NCBI GenBank assembly: GCA_021801255.1
Contig: JAJYYH010000029.1
Location: forward strand, 1-33,523
Source of the DNA: Pseudomonadota bacterium
Lineage (GTDB): Bacteria; Pseudomonadota; Alphaproteobacteria; Acetobacterales; Acetobacteraceae
Length of the DNA stretch: 33,523 nucleotides
Reading direction: 5' to 3'
Made by a program: the position numbers and the translations under genes. Positions 16,871 through 25,496 of the stretch are shown one piece after another; the first letter of the stretch is position 1, and the number at the start of each line of letters is the position of its first letter. Below the pieces are notes generated by a model, which did not search any database, was not told the DNA's origin, and saw only the letters and a list, made by a program, of their open reading frames with translations.

Positions 16871-18220
16871 ATGGCAGCATCCATGACCAAAGCGGGCCAA
16901 ATCCGGCTTACCGACACCGCCGTGAAGGCGCTCAAATGCCTGCCGGGCAAGCGCGAGTGCCTGGTTTTCGACGATCGAATCCCCGGTTTCGGGGTGCGCG
17001 TGATGGCTTCAGGCGTGAAAACCTTCCTGCTGCAATACCAGCTCGGCGGCCGCGGCGGCTGGCGCGAGCGCTACGCGATCGGGCGGCACATGGAGACGCG
17101 GATGGCGGACGGGGCGCCGGTGGTGGTCACGGCGGCTTGGGCGCGCGCCGAAGCCGAGCGCGCCCGCGGCCTCGTCCGCGACGGGCGCAGCCCGAACACC
17201 GCGCGCGCCAGCGCGCCGAAACAGCGCCTCTACACCTTCGCCCGCCTGGTGGATGACTGGCGCGCCGAGGCCCTGACGCGCGCCAGCCCGCGCTATCGGG
17301 ACGAGGCGCCGGCATCGATCCGGCGCTTTTTCCCCGAGCTGCTGCCCCGCGCGGCTTCCTCCCTGGTGCGCGCGCAGGTCCGCGAGATCGTGCAGGCGCA
17401 CGCGCCTGACGCCCCGATCGGCACGCGCCGCGCGGTGAGCGCCGCCCGCGCCGCGTTCAATTGGGCGCTCAATGAGCGTGACCTCAAAGCGGGCGCCAAT
17501 CCCTTCGAGCGCCTCGATCGCTGGACGGAAGAGAGCCGCCAGCGCGTTTTGACGGATGCCGAGCTCGGCGAAGCCTGGCGCGCGGCGCTGGCGCTGGCGC
17601 CTCCCTTCGGGCCGTTCGTGCAATTGCTGATCCTCACCTTGCAGCGCCGAAGCGAACTCGCCGGCATGCGCTGGGACGAGCTGGCGCCGGATTTCTCGGT
17701 CTGGACCCTTCCCGCGCGGCGGGCGAAGAACAACGAGGCGCATCTCGTCCATCTGGTCGAGGCGGCGCGCGAGGTGCTGCGCCGGCTGCCGCGTGGCGCC
17801 GGAAGCCCGCTTGTCTTCCCGGCGACGCGCAGCCGCATCGGCGCCCGCGCGGCGGGCGGCAGCGCGGCGCGCCCGATCTCCGGCTTTTCGGACGCGAAAG
17901 AGAGGCTGCTCGCGCAGATCCGGGCCGAGCGGGCGCAGCGGCGCAGCCTGCCGCTGGCCGAGACGCCGGCGCCGGACTGGCGCTTTCACGATCTGCGCCG
18001 CACCGGGGTGACGATGATGGCGCGCCTCGGGATCAGCCCTGGCGTCGCCGACAGAATCTTAAACCACGTCGAAGGGCGCAAGGCGACGACGATCGCCGAG
18101 GTTTACCAGCGTCACCAGTTTTTGCCCGAACGCGAGGCGGCGATGGAAATCTGGGCCGGGCACGTGCTGCATGTCGCGACAGCCGACGCGCCCGATGCGG
18201 AGGCGCCACGCCGAGGCTGA
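16871..18220 (+). CDS. tyrosine-type site-specific integrase
   Basis: The protein has about 449 residues from the ATG at 16871; starts at 16832 or 16883 are possible, and none has a strong ribosome-binding site. An N-terminal DUF4102-like arm-binding domain (LTDTAVKALKCLPGK, GFGVRVMASGVKTFLLQYQ) and a SAM-like core-binding domain lead to the catalytic domain. Catalytic residues: R259 or R260 in LTLQRRSELAG, H373 and R376 in HDLRRTG, H399 in ILNHVEG, and nucleophile Y412 in AEVYQRHQ. It is the P4-integrase type that targets tRNA genes. It sits 424 bp from the left att copy and reads into the island. Its probable promoter region contains the ATCACA array. Confidence 0.93.
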   Translation: MAASMTKAGQIRLTDTAVKALKCLPGKRECLVFDDRIPGFGVRVMASGVKTFLLQYQLGGRGGWRERYAIGRHMETRMADGAPVVVTAAWARAEAERARGLVRDGRSPNTARASAPKQRLYTFARLVDDWRAEALTRASPRYRDEAPASIRRFFPELLPRAASSLVRAQVREIVQAHAPDAPIGTRRAVSAARAAFNWALNERDLKAGANPFERLDRWTEESRQRVLTDAELGEAWRAALALAPPFGPFVQLLILTLQRRSELAGMRWDELAPDFSVWTLPARRAKNNEAHLVHLVEAAREVLRRLPRGAGSPLVFPATRSRIGARAAGGSAARPISGFSDAKERLLAQIRAERAQRRSLPLAETPAPDWRFHDLRRTGVTMMARLGISPGVADRILNHVEGRKATTIAEVYQRHQFLPEREAAMEIWAGHVLHVATADAPDAEAPRRG

Positions 18221-18273
18221 GGGCGTTGCCGGGATGCGTGGCGTGGTTCGCATGGTTCGGGCTCATGCCGGCC

Positions 18274-18341
18274 CGTGGCGGGGCGCTGAGCGGGTGCTGG
18301 TGCGCCTGGCGTGGTGCGGCCGTGGCGGGGCGCTGAGCGGG
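18274..18341 (+). repeat. 21-bp direct repeat after the integrase gene
   Basis: CGTGGCGGGGCGCTGAGCGG plus one more G is present at 18274-18294 and again at 18321-18341, a 47-bp period. It lies in the 261-bp gap between the integrase and the next small ORF. Function is unknown; it may be a slippage product in GC-rich DNA. Confidence 0.6.
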
Positions 18342-18481
18342 CGGCGCGGGGCGTCTCAAGTTTTTTGTTGACTATCGGCGGGACGAGCCCCAGCCTCGCC
18401 GCGCTCGCCAGACAGCGAGCGGCCGAGCGGGGTGCAGCAAACACCCGCGCCCGGCCTAACCCGGACACGAAAGGAAGTTTC

Positions 18482-18664
18482 ATGTCGCAGGCTGTTGACG
18501 CCCTTAGCACGCCCCCCGCGGGCATGCCATCTCCCGAGCATTTTCCTTTCCGCGCCGCCGCGTTGCTTGATCTCCGCGCGCGGTGGGAGCGCCTTCGCGC
18601 CGATCGCGCGGGCCTTCCCCTCGGCGCGGCGCTCCCGGCGCGAGAACGCGGCGCGAATTTCTGA
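18482..18664 (+). CDS. small hypothetical island protein
   Basis: The protein has 60 residues, with ATG at 18482 preceded by AAGGAAG at 5-6 bp spacing, a better start than the longer frame from 18311. It begins MSQAVDALSTPPAGMPS and has an Arg/Leu-rich helical stretch ALLDLRARWERLRADRAGL. No domain is recognised. Position as first gene after the integrase and its small size fit a regulatory or accessory protein, but nothing shows a function. Confidence 0.4.
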   Translation: MSQAVDALSTPPAGMPSPEHFPFRAAALLDLRARWERLRADRAGLPLGAALPARERGANF

Positions 18665-18666
18665 CC

Positions 18667-18969
18667 ATGGGCGCGGTTCCGCGCGAGGGGCCCGGCGCCA
18701 TCGGCGCGGCGGGCGCTCTCGCGGCGCTCTCGGACGCGCGGCCGGCGTGCGCCGGGCTCTCGGCTGAAACCGCCGGCGTCGGACTGACGGCGCCGGCCAA
18801 GACGGCATTGCGCGAGATCGCGCGCGATGGCAGTCTTTTTTCCGACGAGATGGCGCGTCCGAATCGGGCGCCGAGATGCCTACCGGGGTGGCAAGGTTTG
18901 GCCGCCGCAAGCCGGGACCTCACGCCCGGCCGCCACCCCGGCCTTCTCCCCGTGGGGGTGTGCACGTGA
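18667..18969 (+). CDS. small hypothetical island protein
   Basis: The frame has 100 codons, starting 2 bp after the previous ORF. The first ~55 codons have the high third-position GC expected of coding DNA here (ALAALSDARPACAGLSAET, then APAKTALREIARDG). After a T6 run near 18837 the codon pattern weakens and the tail (PGRHPGLLPVGVCT) looks non-coding, so the true gene may end differently or be frameshifted. No family is recognised. Confidence 0.3.
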   Translation: MGAVPREGPGAIGAAGALAALSDARPACAGLSAETAGVGLTAPAKTALREIARDGSLFSDEMARPNRAPRCLPGWQGLAAASRDLTPGRHPGLLPVGVCT

Positions 18970-18976
18970 GGGCACC

Positions 18977-20128
18977 GTGGAATCCGAAGAGCTTGCAGAT
19001 TTTGCGGACCCTGCGGCGTGGCGCGAATGGGTGTGCGCATGCGTGAAAGCCCGGCGCGCGGACCAAGAGCTTGCCGGGGAGGAGCGGAGGCGGGAGCGCG
19101 CTGAAGCGGAATATCGCGCCGCGCTCCACCGCCGGACGGCCCCCTATGAGGCGGCGCAGCGCCACCACTGGGCATGGTCGAGCCCGTCGCCACCGGATCA
19201 GGGGCCGGACCCTTTTTTACCGGCGTGGAAAGCGGCCCAGGCTGAGGCCGCGGCGTGCGAGCAGCGGGCGCGGGCAAGCGTGCGCGAGCGGTTAGAAAAC
19301 GGAACCCTGACAGCCTTCGGACGCCGCGACACGATCGAGGCGCCGCTTCAACAAATCAAGCCGCGCGTTGCGAAATATCTGGAACCTGTCCAGAACTCGA
19401 GGGTTCCGAGCACGATTGCCTGCGAAGGGGCGCGGTATGTTGTGGCGTTTGTGTTCGATCCCCTCGGGCTTCCGCTGGATCAGGGCGCCCTGGCTTACGC
19501 TGATCAGGCCGTGGACCCTTTCAAGATTCAAAGGTTCGCGGCGCGAATGGCCGGCGGCCGCGAGGTTGCGCTACCGGCGGCCCCTTTGGAGCTTGCTCGC
19601 CGAGCGATCGGGCGCCGTTGCCTCCGCGATAACGGCCGCGACGGCGCCGAGGAAGCGGCCTTGGCCGCGCTTCGCGAGGCGCTGCGCGCGCGGCTGCGGC
19701 GCGGCAGCCTGCTCGCGTTTCGCGATGGCGAGGCCGTCCCCGCCGAAGAGTTCGCGGACGGCGCGCGGCTCGGCGACGTTGGCGCCTGGGAGAACGAGCC
19801 GCGCATCTTGGTGCGACCGCTCGAGCCGCCCAAGCGCGCGGCAGTTCAATCGACCGCGCCCTCCGCGGTGCCGGTCCGGAAAAAGGGCAAATCGGGAAGG
19901 ACACCTGATTGGGAGCGGCATAGGTTCGACGGCGAGTTTAATCGCTACCGGGAGCAAAACCCAAATGCCTCCCGCGAGAAGGTAAACCGCCACCTGAAAG
20001 ACTGGATGCTGGAATTTTCCAAGAGCAGCTCTTCCCCGCACCCCGGTAAGCGGGGTGTGGCGGCCAGGTTGCGAGAGCTCTGGAACAAGCTGGATCCGCG
20101 AGAGGGAACATGCGCGGGCGGTCGATAA
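18977..20128 (+). CDS. hypothetical island protein with an internally repeated domain
   Basis: The protein has about 383 residues from the GTG at 18977 (GAGGG 7 bp upstream); the frame is open back to 18827 but shows little coding character there. Residues ~20-110 are charged and helical (ELAGEERRRERAEAEYRA). Two similar segments follow: RERLENGTLTAFGRRDTIEA and RARLRRGSLLAFRDGEAVP, each leading to an 'xPxxF/W' stretch and a beta-rich part, suggesting a duplicated fold. The C-terminus is basic (KKGKSGRTPDWERHRFDGEF) and ends in helices with KVNRHLKDWMLEF, possibly nucleic-acid binding. No known family is assigned. It is the largest unidentified gene on the island. Confidence 0.6.
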   Translation: MESEELADFADPAAWREWVCACVKARRADQELAGEERRRERAEAEYRAALHRRTAPYEAAQRHHWAWSSPSPPDQGPDPFLPAWKAAQAEAAACEQRARASVRERLENGTLTAFGRRDTIEAPLQQIKPRVAKYLEPVQNSRVPSTIACEGARYVVAFVFDPLGLPLDQGALAYADQAVDPFKIQRFAARMAGGREVALPAAPLELARRAIGRRCLRDNGRDGAEEAALAALREALRARLRRGSLLAFRDGEAVPAEEFADGARLGDVGAWENEPRILVRPLEPPKRAAVQSTAPSAVPVRKKGKSGRTPDWERHRFDGEFNRYREQNPNASREKVNRHLKDWMLEFSKSSSSPHPGKRGVAARLRELWNKLDPREGTCAGGR

Positions 20129-20227
20129 AGTCGTTAATGCGTAACCGACTTTTCCGACGTTGCCTCGGCCACGCCGGCCTCGTCAATCTGCCTGGAGCAA
20201 TCCCGCTGCTGTCAGGAGATTCCCGGA

Positions 20228-20536
20228 ATGGCCTGTTCCCCCCTGCGACGCCCGGCTATGGACCCTCCCGGCCCAACGCCTCGCGCCGACGAAACGAATT
20301 TTGCCCTTTCCCTCGCCGCCCGAATCGCACTTTTCGGCGACGAAGCGATCCTGTCGAGCCCCGAATTCGCTGCGATGCGCTCCGTCTCGGATCGGATCAA
20401 TCACCGCGAGCGGCTCGCCGGCACCGGCTGCCCGTATGTGCTCTTATCGGCGAGACGCATTGGCTACCGCTACGGCGATTGCAAGGCGTTTCTCCGCGCC
20501 CGGCGGGTCGGCGTTGTCGAGGAGTCCGCGGCATGA
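20228..20536 (+). CDS. AlpA-like excisionase/regulator (winged-helix DNA-binding)
   Basis: The protein has 102 residues, with ATG at 20228 and AGGAG about 10 bp upstream. Residues ~50-95 (RINHRERLAGTGCPYVLLSARRIGYR, then YGDCKAFLRARR) fit the AlpA/HTH_17 pattern, in which a conserved GTGPPxxKLxxRRVxYxxxDLxxFL core binds DNA. AlpA in P4-like elements activates the integrase and replication genes and can help excision. Its stop overlaps the next start (ATGA), so it heads a tight gene series running to the DUF927 gene. It is a candidate to bind the repeated motifs at the island ends. That link is a guess. Confidence 0.6.
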   Translation: MACSPLRRPAMDPPGPTPRADETNFALSLAARIALFGDEAILSSPEFAAMRSVSDRINHRERLAGTGCPYVLLSARRIGYRYGDCKAFLRARRVGVVEESAA

Positions 20537-21063
20537 ACGCGCCAGTCGGCTATCGTCATAAAACCGACGGCGACCCGGACCCGCTCGGGGAATTTTGCAC
20601 CGACTGCAGTGAGTTCGGGCCGCGCCTCGTCGATTGGGTCGGCGCCGACCGCTTCTCGCGCCCGAATCTCCTCGACAGCGACGGGTCGACCCCGGCAATT
20701 CCGGCGATTATCGCGGCGCTTGCGCCCGCGCTGTTGGCAGTCGCGCCGGCTTATTCCGCGCTCTGGCGCCGGCTCGATGCGCACTGGCGCCGCCCTGGTG
20801 CGCGTCTCGGCAGGGATTGGGCGCCGGTCCCCGACGTCGCCGACGCGCTGCGCACCACGCGAGCTCTGGTCTCGTCCCTCTATCGCGAGATCCTCGTCGC
20901 GATCGACGACGCTCTCGCGGCAGCCGAGGCCGGCGAGCACGCCCTTGCGGTACTTGATTTCGGCGTCGGGGTCTTTGACGCGCAAGGAAACCTCGTCCCG
21001 ACCGGGAAAGCCGCGCACCGGCCTGGCGCTCCGGCTTCCGACGCTTGTCCCTCTCAGCAATAG
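20533..21063 (+). CDS. hypothetical island protein
   Basis: The protein has 176 residues from the ATG at 20533, overlapping the upstream stop by 4 bp. It begins MNAPVGYRHKTDGDPDPLGEFCTD-like acidic sequence with two close cysteines (FCTDCSEFG), then a hydrophobic/helical part (AIIAALAPALLAVAPAYSALW) and an alpha-helical region with DVADALRTTRALVSSLYREILVAIDDALAAAE. I do not recognise a family. Translational coupling to the AlpA-like gene and the short gap to the next gene suggest a joint role. Confidence 0.55.
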   Translation: MNAPVGYRHKTDGDPDPLGEFCTDCSEFGPRLVDWVGADRFSRPNLLDSDGSTPAIPAIIAALAPALLAVAPAYSALWRRLDAHWRRPGARLGRDWAPVPDVADALRTTRALVSSLYREILVAIDDALAAAEAGEHALAVLDFGVGVFDAQGNLVPTGKAAHRPGAPASDACPSQQ

Positions 21064-21074
21064 GAACATCGAAA

Positions 21075-21893
21075 ATGTCTTTTCAGCCGGTATCTGGCAC
21101 CATCCGCGTCGGCACGGGAAACCCCCAGCCGCCCGCGGCGGCGGCCGCCGCGCCCAAGGCCGGCGACCCGGCCGGCTCTTACCACGCGAGCGGGCACGCG
21201 AGGATATCGCTCGGCGATCGAGAGCGCATGAGAGAAGCCGCTTTGCCGGATCAGCTCGCGGCGCAGCTCCGCGGCCTGCGGGGATCCAAATCCTCAAGGG
21301 AGATGCGCGAGGCGATTCCCGTCGCGACCGAACGGCTGGCTTTCGTCCGGGCGCGGGTCGAGCAGCTCGAGGCCGAACGCCTCTCTTATCTGCGCAGCGG
21401 CGCTGCCCGCGCCATTCCGGCGATCGATGAAAAACTCGGCCTCTGGCGGGCATTTCTTGAAGGTTACCAGCTTTTGATCGCTGATTTCGAGACCGCCATC
21501 CCCCAGCGCGAGGCCAATGAACGGGCGGCGCTCGCCGATTTCTGCGAGCGCGCGGCGCGAATAGTGGCGAAGCGTCAGGCGGCCGCCAACGCCCTTCTTG
21601 CGCAGCGGGAAATGCTCGCCGAATTCGTCAAGAACGTCCAAATTTACGACAACGAAACGAAGCAACTGGGGGCGCTTGTGAATCAGCTCGTCGGGGCGAG
21701 CTTTGCCACGGAAGAAATCAACCTCGATCTCCGGGAGCCTTTGACGGTGAGCGCGCCCGTGCAGGCATCTCAGCCCGAGCGGATGGGCCTGGCGATCTAC
21801 GGCCTCGCGGCCAGTGTGCGCTTACCCGGCATCGCGGCGCGCGGTGAAGGGGCGCCCCCGTGGCTTTACCTGCCCAACGCAGGAATTATCTAG
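21075..21893 (+). CDS. hypothetical coiled-coil island protein
   Basis: The protein has 272 residues from the ATG at 21075 (AGGAAC upstream). After a Pro/Ala-rich N-terminus, residues ~60-200 are helical and charged with heptad-like stretches (ERLAFVRARVEQLEAERL, FCERAARIVAKRQAAANALLAQREMLAEF). The end is beta/Pro-rich (REPLTVSAPVQASQPERMG). No catalytic motif is visible. It lies directly before the primase gene. A scaffold or replication-accessory role is possible, but the sequence alone does not show it. Confidence 0.55.
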   Translation: MSFQPVSGTIRVGTGNPQPPAAAAAAPKAGDPAGSYHASGHARISLGDRERMREAALPDQLAAQLRGLRGSKSSREMREAIPVATERLAFVRARVEQLEAERLSYLRSGAARAIPAIDEKLGLWRAFLEGYQLLIADFETAIPQREANERAALADFCERAARIVAKRQAAANALLAQREMLAEFVKNVQIYDNETKQLGALVNQLVGASFATEEINLDLREPLTVSAPVQASQPERMGLAIYGLAASVRLPGIAARGEGAPPWLYLPNAGII

Positions 21894-21907
21894 GGCTGAC
21901 GGGCGCG

Positions 21908-22933
21908 ATGGCGACTTGCACGCCTTCGGCCGGGGAGATTTCCCGCATGCTCGCCGCGCGGATGGCGTCGCTTGTCGCCGATCTCTGCCCCGCCGCGCGG
22001 CGCGAGGGGCGCCTCGCGCGGATCGGCAGCCCGGCTGGCGAGCCTGGGCAATCCTGCGCGATCCACCTTGCCGGCGCGCGGGCGGGCCGTTGGCACGATT
22101 TTGCCTCCGGCCAGGGGGGCGATGCGCTCGATCTGATTCGCGCCGTGCGCCGGGTCGACCTTCGCGAGGCGCTCGACTGGGCGCGCGGCTGGCTCGGCAC
22201 CGGCGCCGACCGCCTCCCGCCGCGAGAGCTCGCACCGCCACGCCGAGCGCCCCCCTCCGATGACGTCGAGGCGCGGCGCCAGGCTGCGCTGAAAATCTGG
22301 CTCTCGGCGCGTGCCTCGCTCGCCGGCACTCCGGCGGAGGCCTATCTCGCCGGGCGTGGCATCGACCTCGGGGAGCTGGCGCGGGCGCCGCGCGCGCTGC
22401 GCTTTCACCCGGCGTTGTGGTGCGCGGAGGCAGCCGCGCCTCTTCCGGCCCTGGTCGCGGCCGTGGTTCGCGAGGGCGCAATTTGCGCGATCCATAGAAC
22501 CTATCTCAGGGAAACGCGGCCCGGCGGGTGGACAAAGGCGCGGCTCGCGAGCCCGAAAAAGAGCCTCGGCTCGCTCGCCGGGGGCGTCGTTCCGCTGCAA
22601 CGCGGCCGCTCCTGCAAGCCGCTGCGCGCGGCGCCGGACGGCGATGCGGCGGTGATCGGCGAGGGGCTGGAAACCTGTCTGAGCATTGCCGTCGCCTGCC
22701 CTGAACTCCGCGTGATCGCCGCGCTCAACCTCGTCAATTTGGGCGCGGTGGCGCTGCCCGCGGCGATCGCACGCATCATCATCGCGGCGGATAACGACGT
22801 TGCGCCGGGCGCGCAAAAACTGCTGCGCCGCGCGGCGCAAAACTTCATCGAACAGGGGCGCGATGTGCGCATCGCCCGCTCGCCCGTCGGCAAAGATTTC
22901 AACGACGCCATGAAAGAAAGCCAAATCCCATGA
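21908..22933 (+). CDS. Toprim-domain DNA primase
   Basis: The protein has 341 residues from the ATG at 21908. An N-terminal primase-associated region has the pattern GRWHDFASGQGGDALDLIRAV around residue 60, and a middle region (AEAYLAGRGIDLGEL...LRFHPALWC) is typical of DUF7146/Toprim_3 island primases. The Toprim motifs are visible: E252 in VIGEGLETCLSI and D295-N-D297 in IIIAADNDVAPG, which would bind the catalytic metal. Classical zinc-finger cysteines are lacking, which is common in this type. It overlaps the next gene by 4 bp (ATGA), forming a primase-ATPase pair that likely starts replication of the excised island. Confidence 0.85.
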   Translation: MATCTPSAGEISRMLAARMASLVADLCPAARREGRLARIGSPAGEPGQSCAIHLAGARAGRWHDFASGQGGDALDLIRAVRRVDLREALDWARGWLGTGADRLPPRELAPPRRAPPSDDVEARRQAALKIWLSARASLAGTPAEAYLAGRGIDLGELARAPRALRFHPALWCAEAAAPLPALVAAVVREGAICAIHRTYLRETRPGGWTKARLASPKKSLGSLAGGVVPLQRGRSCKPLRAAPDGDAAVIGEGLETCLSIAVACPELRVIAALNLVNLGAVALPAAIARIIIAADNDVAPGAQKLLRRAAQNFIEQGRDVRIARSPVGKDFNDAMKESQIP

Positions 22934-24831
22934 GCGAAGACGCGATCAGCATCACCGAAGCGAGGAAACGCCAGAGCGCAAAGGCCGGGGTGCGGCGCGC
23001 GATGGAAGGAGCGGCGGTGGCCGATCCCGCGGCGGCCGCCGACGCAGAGGCGCGCGTGGCCGCGCGTTTCACGATGACCGCGGACGGCCTCTATAAAAAC
23101 GTGCCGGGCAAGTTTCCCGAACGAATCTGCGATCATTTCGACGTGCTGGGCGAGACCAGGGAGCCGGCAACCAAAGCCTTTGGGCTCCTCGTCGCGTTTC
23201 GTGACCGCGATATGCGCGAGGTCGAATACGTCATCGCGCGCGAGGCGTTCACCGGCGAAAGCCTCGATCTCACGCGCGCATTGGCGCGACGCGGTTTCAG
23301 CATTCGCCCAGGGCGCGCGGCGGCGAACGCGCTGGCGGAGTATCTTTTCTCAATCCAATCGGTGAAGCGCGCCTTTATCGTTGGGCAAAGCGGCTGGCAC
23401 CTTGTCGATAACAGCCGGCTATTCGTGCTGCCTGACTTCGCCGCCGGCGAAGGGGAAACGCGGGTGGTCCATCAGTCGCGTTTGAGCGGCGTCTCGCCCT
23501 TCGCCACGGCCGGCACGCTCGAAGCCTGGCGCGCCAATGTCGCGGCGCTGGCGGTCGGTAATTCGCGCCTCACCTTGTCCATTTCCGGCGCTTTCGCCGG
23601 GCCCCTGCTCGACCTCGTTGGCGAAGATGGCGGGATCGTCCATCTCCGCGGTCACTCGAAAAGTGGCAAAACCACGTGTCTCCGCGCCGCCGCGTCGGTG
23701 TGGGGATATCCAGGCGCCGCGCGCCGAACGAACTTCATGCGCACCTGGCGCGCGACCTCGGTCGGTCTCGAGGAAATCGCCGCCATGCACTCCGACACGT
23801 TTCTTCCGCTCGACGAGCTTGGGGCGGCTGACGCGCGAGAGGTCGGCGACGTGGTTTATTTTCTCTCCTCCGGCCAGGGTCGCACGCGCGGCAGCCGCGG
23901 CGGCGGCGGCTTGCGCGAGACGCTTTATTTCCGCGTCATGGTCCTCTCGTCCGGGGAGGTCGCCCTCTCCGACAAAATGGAGGAAGCGGCCAAGGGCACC
24001 CGCGCCGGCCAGGAAATTCGCCTCCTCGATCTCGACGCGGGCGCCGACCAGGGAACTGGCGTGTTCGAGACCCTGCAGGGGATGCCGTCGGTCGCTGACT
24101 TTGCCGGCGCTCTCGTCCGGGCGGCGGCGAAAGACCATGGGCACGCCGGGCCGGCCTTCGCCGGCTATTTGATCGAACGGCTCCGCGACGATCCCGCCTA
24201 TGGCGCGGGCTTGGCGGACGAAGCGGGCGAGATTGCCTCGGCGTGGCTGCGAGACATCCCGAATGTGGGGGCGCAGGTCGCGACCGCGGCGCGCCGCTTC
24301 GCGTTGATCGCCGTTGCCGGAAGCGTGGCAACGGATGCCGGCCTCACCGGCTGGCCCGAGCCGGCGGCGCGGGAGGCCGCGCATAAATGCTTTCTCGCGT
24401 GGCTTGATGGGCGCGGGTTTGCCGGCAGCCGCGAGGACGAAGAGGCGATTTCGCGTCTCCGCGCGTTCTGCCAGACTCACGGCAAAGCGCGCTTCGAGGA
24501 ATGGCCGGAACCGCGCGGCGCGCAAGCGGAATTCGAGGCACCGGAAGACCTGCGCGGAGACAGGGTGCAAGTCTATAATCGCGTCGGCTGGCGCCGCCGG
24601 ATGCACAACGACGCCGGCGGCCAATCCTGGCGCTACTACCTCACCGCGCCGGGCCTGCGCGAGGCGCTGAAAGGCCTCGACTTTCGGCGCTCGCTTCAGG
24701 TGTTGGCCGAGCGCGGTTTCCTCGGCGCCGACAAAGATCGCAAACCGGGCGGGACCGTGCGCGTGCCGGGATACGACACGCAACGCCTCTATATGGTTCT
24801 CCCGAAGCTTTTCACGGATGCCCGCGAATGA
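22930..24831 (+). CDS. DUF927 P-loop helicase/primase-associated protein
   Basis: The protein has 633 residues. Residues ~45-150 form an N-terminal domain (MTADGLYKNVPGKFPERICDHFDVLGE region); the DUF927 core follows with QSGWHLVDNSRLFVLPDF, Walker A G241-HSKSGKTT and Walker B LPLDEL (D295, E296). Next come a helical ATPase part (GQGRTRGSRGGGGLRETLYF with an Arg-rich loop) and a C-terminal winged-helix-like end (WRYYLTAPGLREALKGLD; QVLAERGFLGADKDRKPGG). DUF927 proteins accompany Toprim primases on mobile elements and act as replicative helicases. Start ATGA is coupled to the primase. A partial paralogue of residues 45-150 lies at 26128-26544. Confidence 0.88.
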   Translation: MSEDAISITEARKRQSAKAGVRRAMEGAAVADPAAAADAEARVAARFTMTADGLYKNVPGKFPERICDHFDVLGETREPATKAFGLLVAFRDRDMREVEYVIAREAFTGESLDLTRALARRGFSIRPGRAAANALAEYLFSIQSVKRAFIVGQSGWHLVDNSRLFVLPDFAAGEGETRVVHQSRLSGVSPFATAGTLEAWRANVAALAVGNSRLTLSISGAFAGPLLDLVGEDGGIVHLRGHSKSGKTTCLRAAASVWGYPGAARRTNFMRTWRATSVGLEEIAAMHSDTFLPLDELGAADAREVGDVVYFLSSGQGRTRGSRGGGGLRETLYFRVMVLSSGEVALSDKMEEAAKGTRAGQEIRLLDLDAGADQGTGVFETLQGMPSVADFAGALVRAAAKDHGHAGPAFAGYLIERLRDDPAYGAGLADEAGEIASAWLRDIPNVGAQVATAARRFALIAVAGSVATDAGLTGWPEPAAREAAHKCFLAWLDGRGFAGSREDEEAISRLRAFCQTHGKARFEEWPEPRGAQAEFEAPEDLRGDRVQVYNRVGWRRRMHNDAGGQSWRYYLTAPGLREALKGLDFRRSLQVLAERGFLGADKDRKPGGTVRVPGYDTQRLYMVLPKLFTDARE

Positions 24832-24920
24832 GCGGCTTGCGCCGGGAGCGCCCCTCTTCTTCCGCCGGTCGCCTCACGAAATTTCGCGCCGTCGAGCATC
24901 CCCGCTCGCTCCGGCATCGC

Positions 24921-25253
24921 TCAGCCGAAGCCAAGCAGCACCGCGAGGCTTTGGCCGAGTGCGACCATCTCCGGCCCCGACAATCGACCCAGTATCGCGC
25001 GCGCGCGTTCCCGGCGAACGCTGGTGATTTTCTCGACCATCACCCAGCTCGGCGCCGCCAGTCGCAGCGTTGGGCTTGGTTGAACCGAGACGCGCAGCAG
25101 AGGCGCATCACGCCTCTCTGTCGTCAACGGGCAAATGACGAGCGAATGGGTGCCATCGAACAAATCGGATTGAACAATGACCGCTGGCCGAGGCTTGCCG
25201 CCGTAATCACCCCCGGCGCGATCGGCGATCAGAACGACGTCACCGCGGCGCAT
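24921..25253 (-). CDS. mazF: MazF/PemK-family endoribonuclease toxin
   Basis: The protein has 110 residues from the ATG at 25251-25253, which overlaps the antitoxin end; an upstream in-frame TTG at 25280 is less likely. The N-terminal motif [30 protein letters not shown] is split over residues 1-30 and holds the usual GDV and KPRPAVIVQ blocks. [10 protein letters not shown] and [23 protein letters not shown] (residues ~75-97) are typical MazF strands, with MVEKI carrying part of the RNA-binding loop. MazF toxins cut mRNA at short sequences. It pairs with the upstream antitoxin; on an island such a pair favours retention and may act against phages. Confidence 0.88.
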   Translation of the reverse strand: MRRGDVVLIADRAGGDYGGKPRPAVIVQSDLFDGTHSLVICPLTTERRDAPLLRVSVQPSPTLRLAAPSWVMVEKITSVRRERARAILGRLSGPEMVALGQSLAVLLGFG

Positions 25254-25479
25254 CAAGCGCCTTGGGCTCGTCCTCGTCAAAAACCGCGACGTCCTCGAGG
25301 AAATCCATCACCTCGGCAAACTCGCCGTCACTGTCCACCAAGCGCGACTGCCGCGTTGCTTCCGCGGCAAAGCCGGGCGCCCGCGTGTCCGGCACCCAGA
25401 TTTGAATCGGCCGCAAGCCACGGGCACGCAACTGCGTCCGATACGCCGCAACGCGAGACCCGACACCCGATCGCGCCAT
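25240..25479 (-). CDS. MazE-like antitoxin (DUF3018 type)
   Basis: The protein has 79 residues from the ATG at 25477-25479 (GGAGGG 8 bp upstream). The pattern [41 protein letters not shown] over residues 7-47 is typical of DUF3018 antitoxins that precede MazF; the N-terminal part should bind DNA. The acidic C-terminus ([21 protein letters not shown]) would fold onto and block the toxin. The gene overlaps the toxin start by 14 bp. A 14-bp perfect palindrome 18 bp upstream is the likely operator for self-repression. Confidence 0.85.
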   Translation of the reverse strand: MARSGVGSRVAAYRTQLRARGLRPIQIWVPDTRAPGFAAEATRQSRLVDSDGEFAEVMDFLEDVAVFDEDEPKALDAPR

Positions 25480-25496
25480 GGAATGACCCTCCGCCT

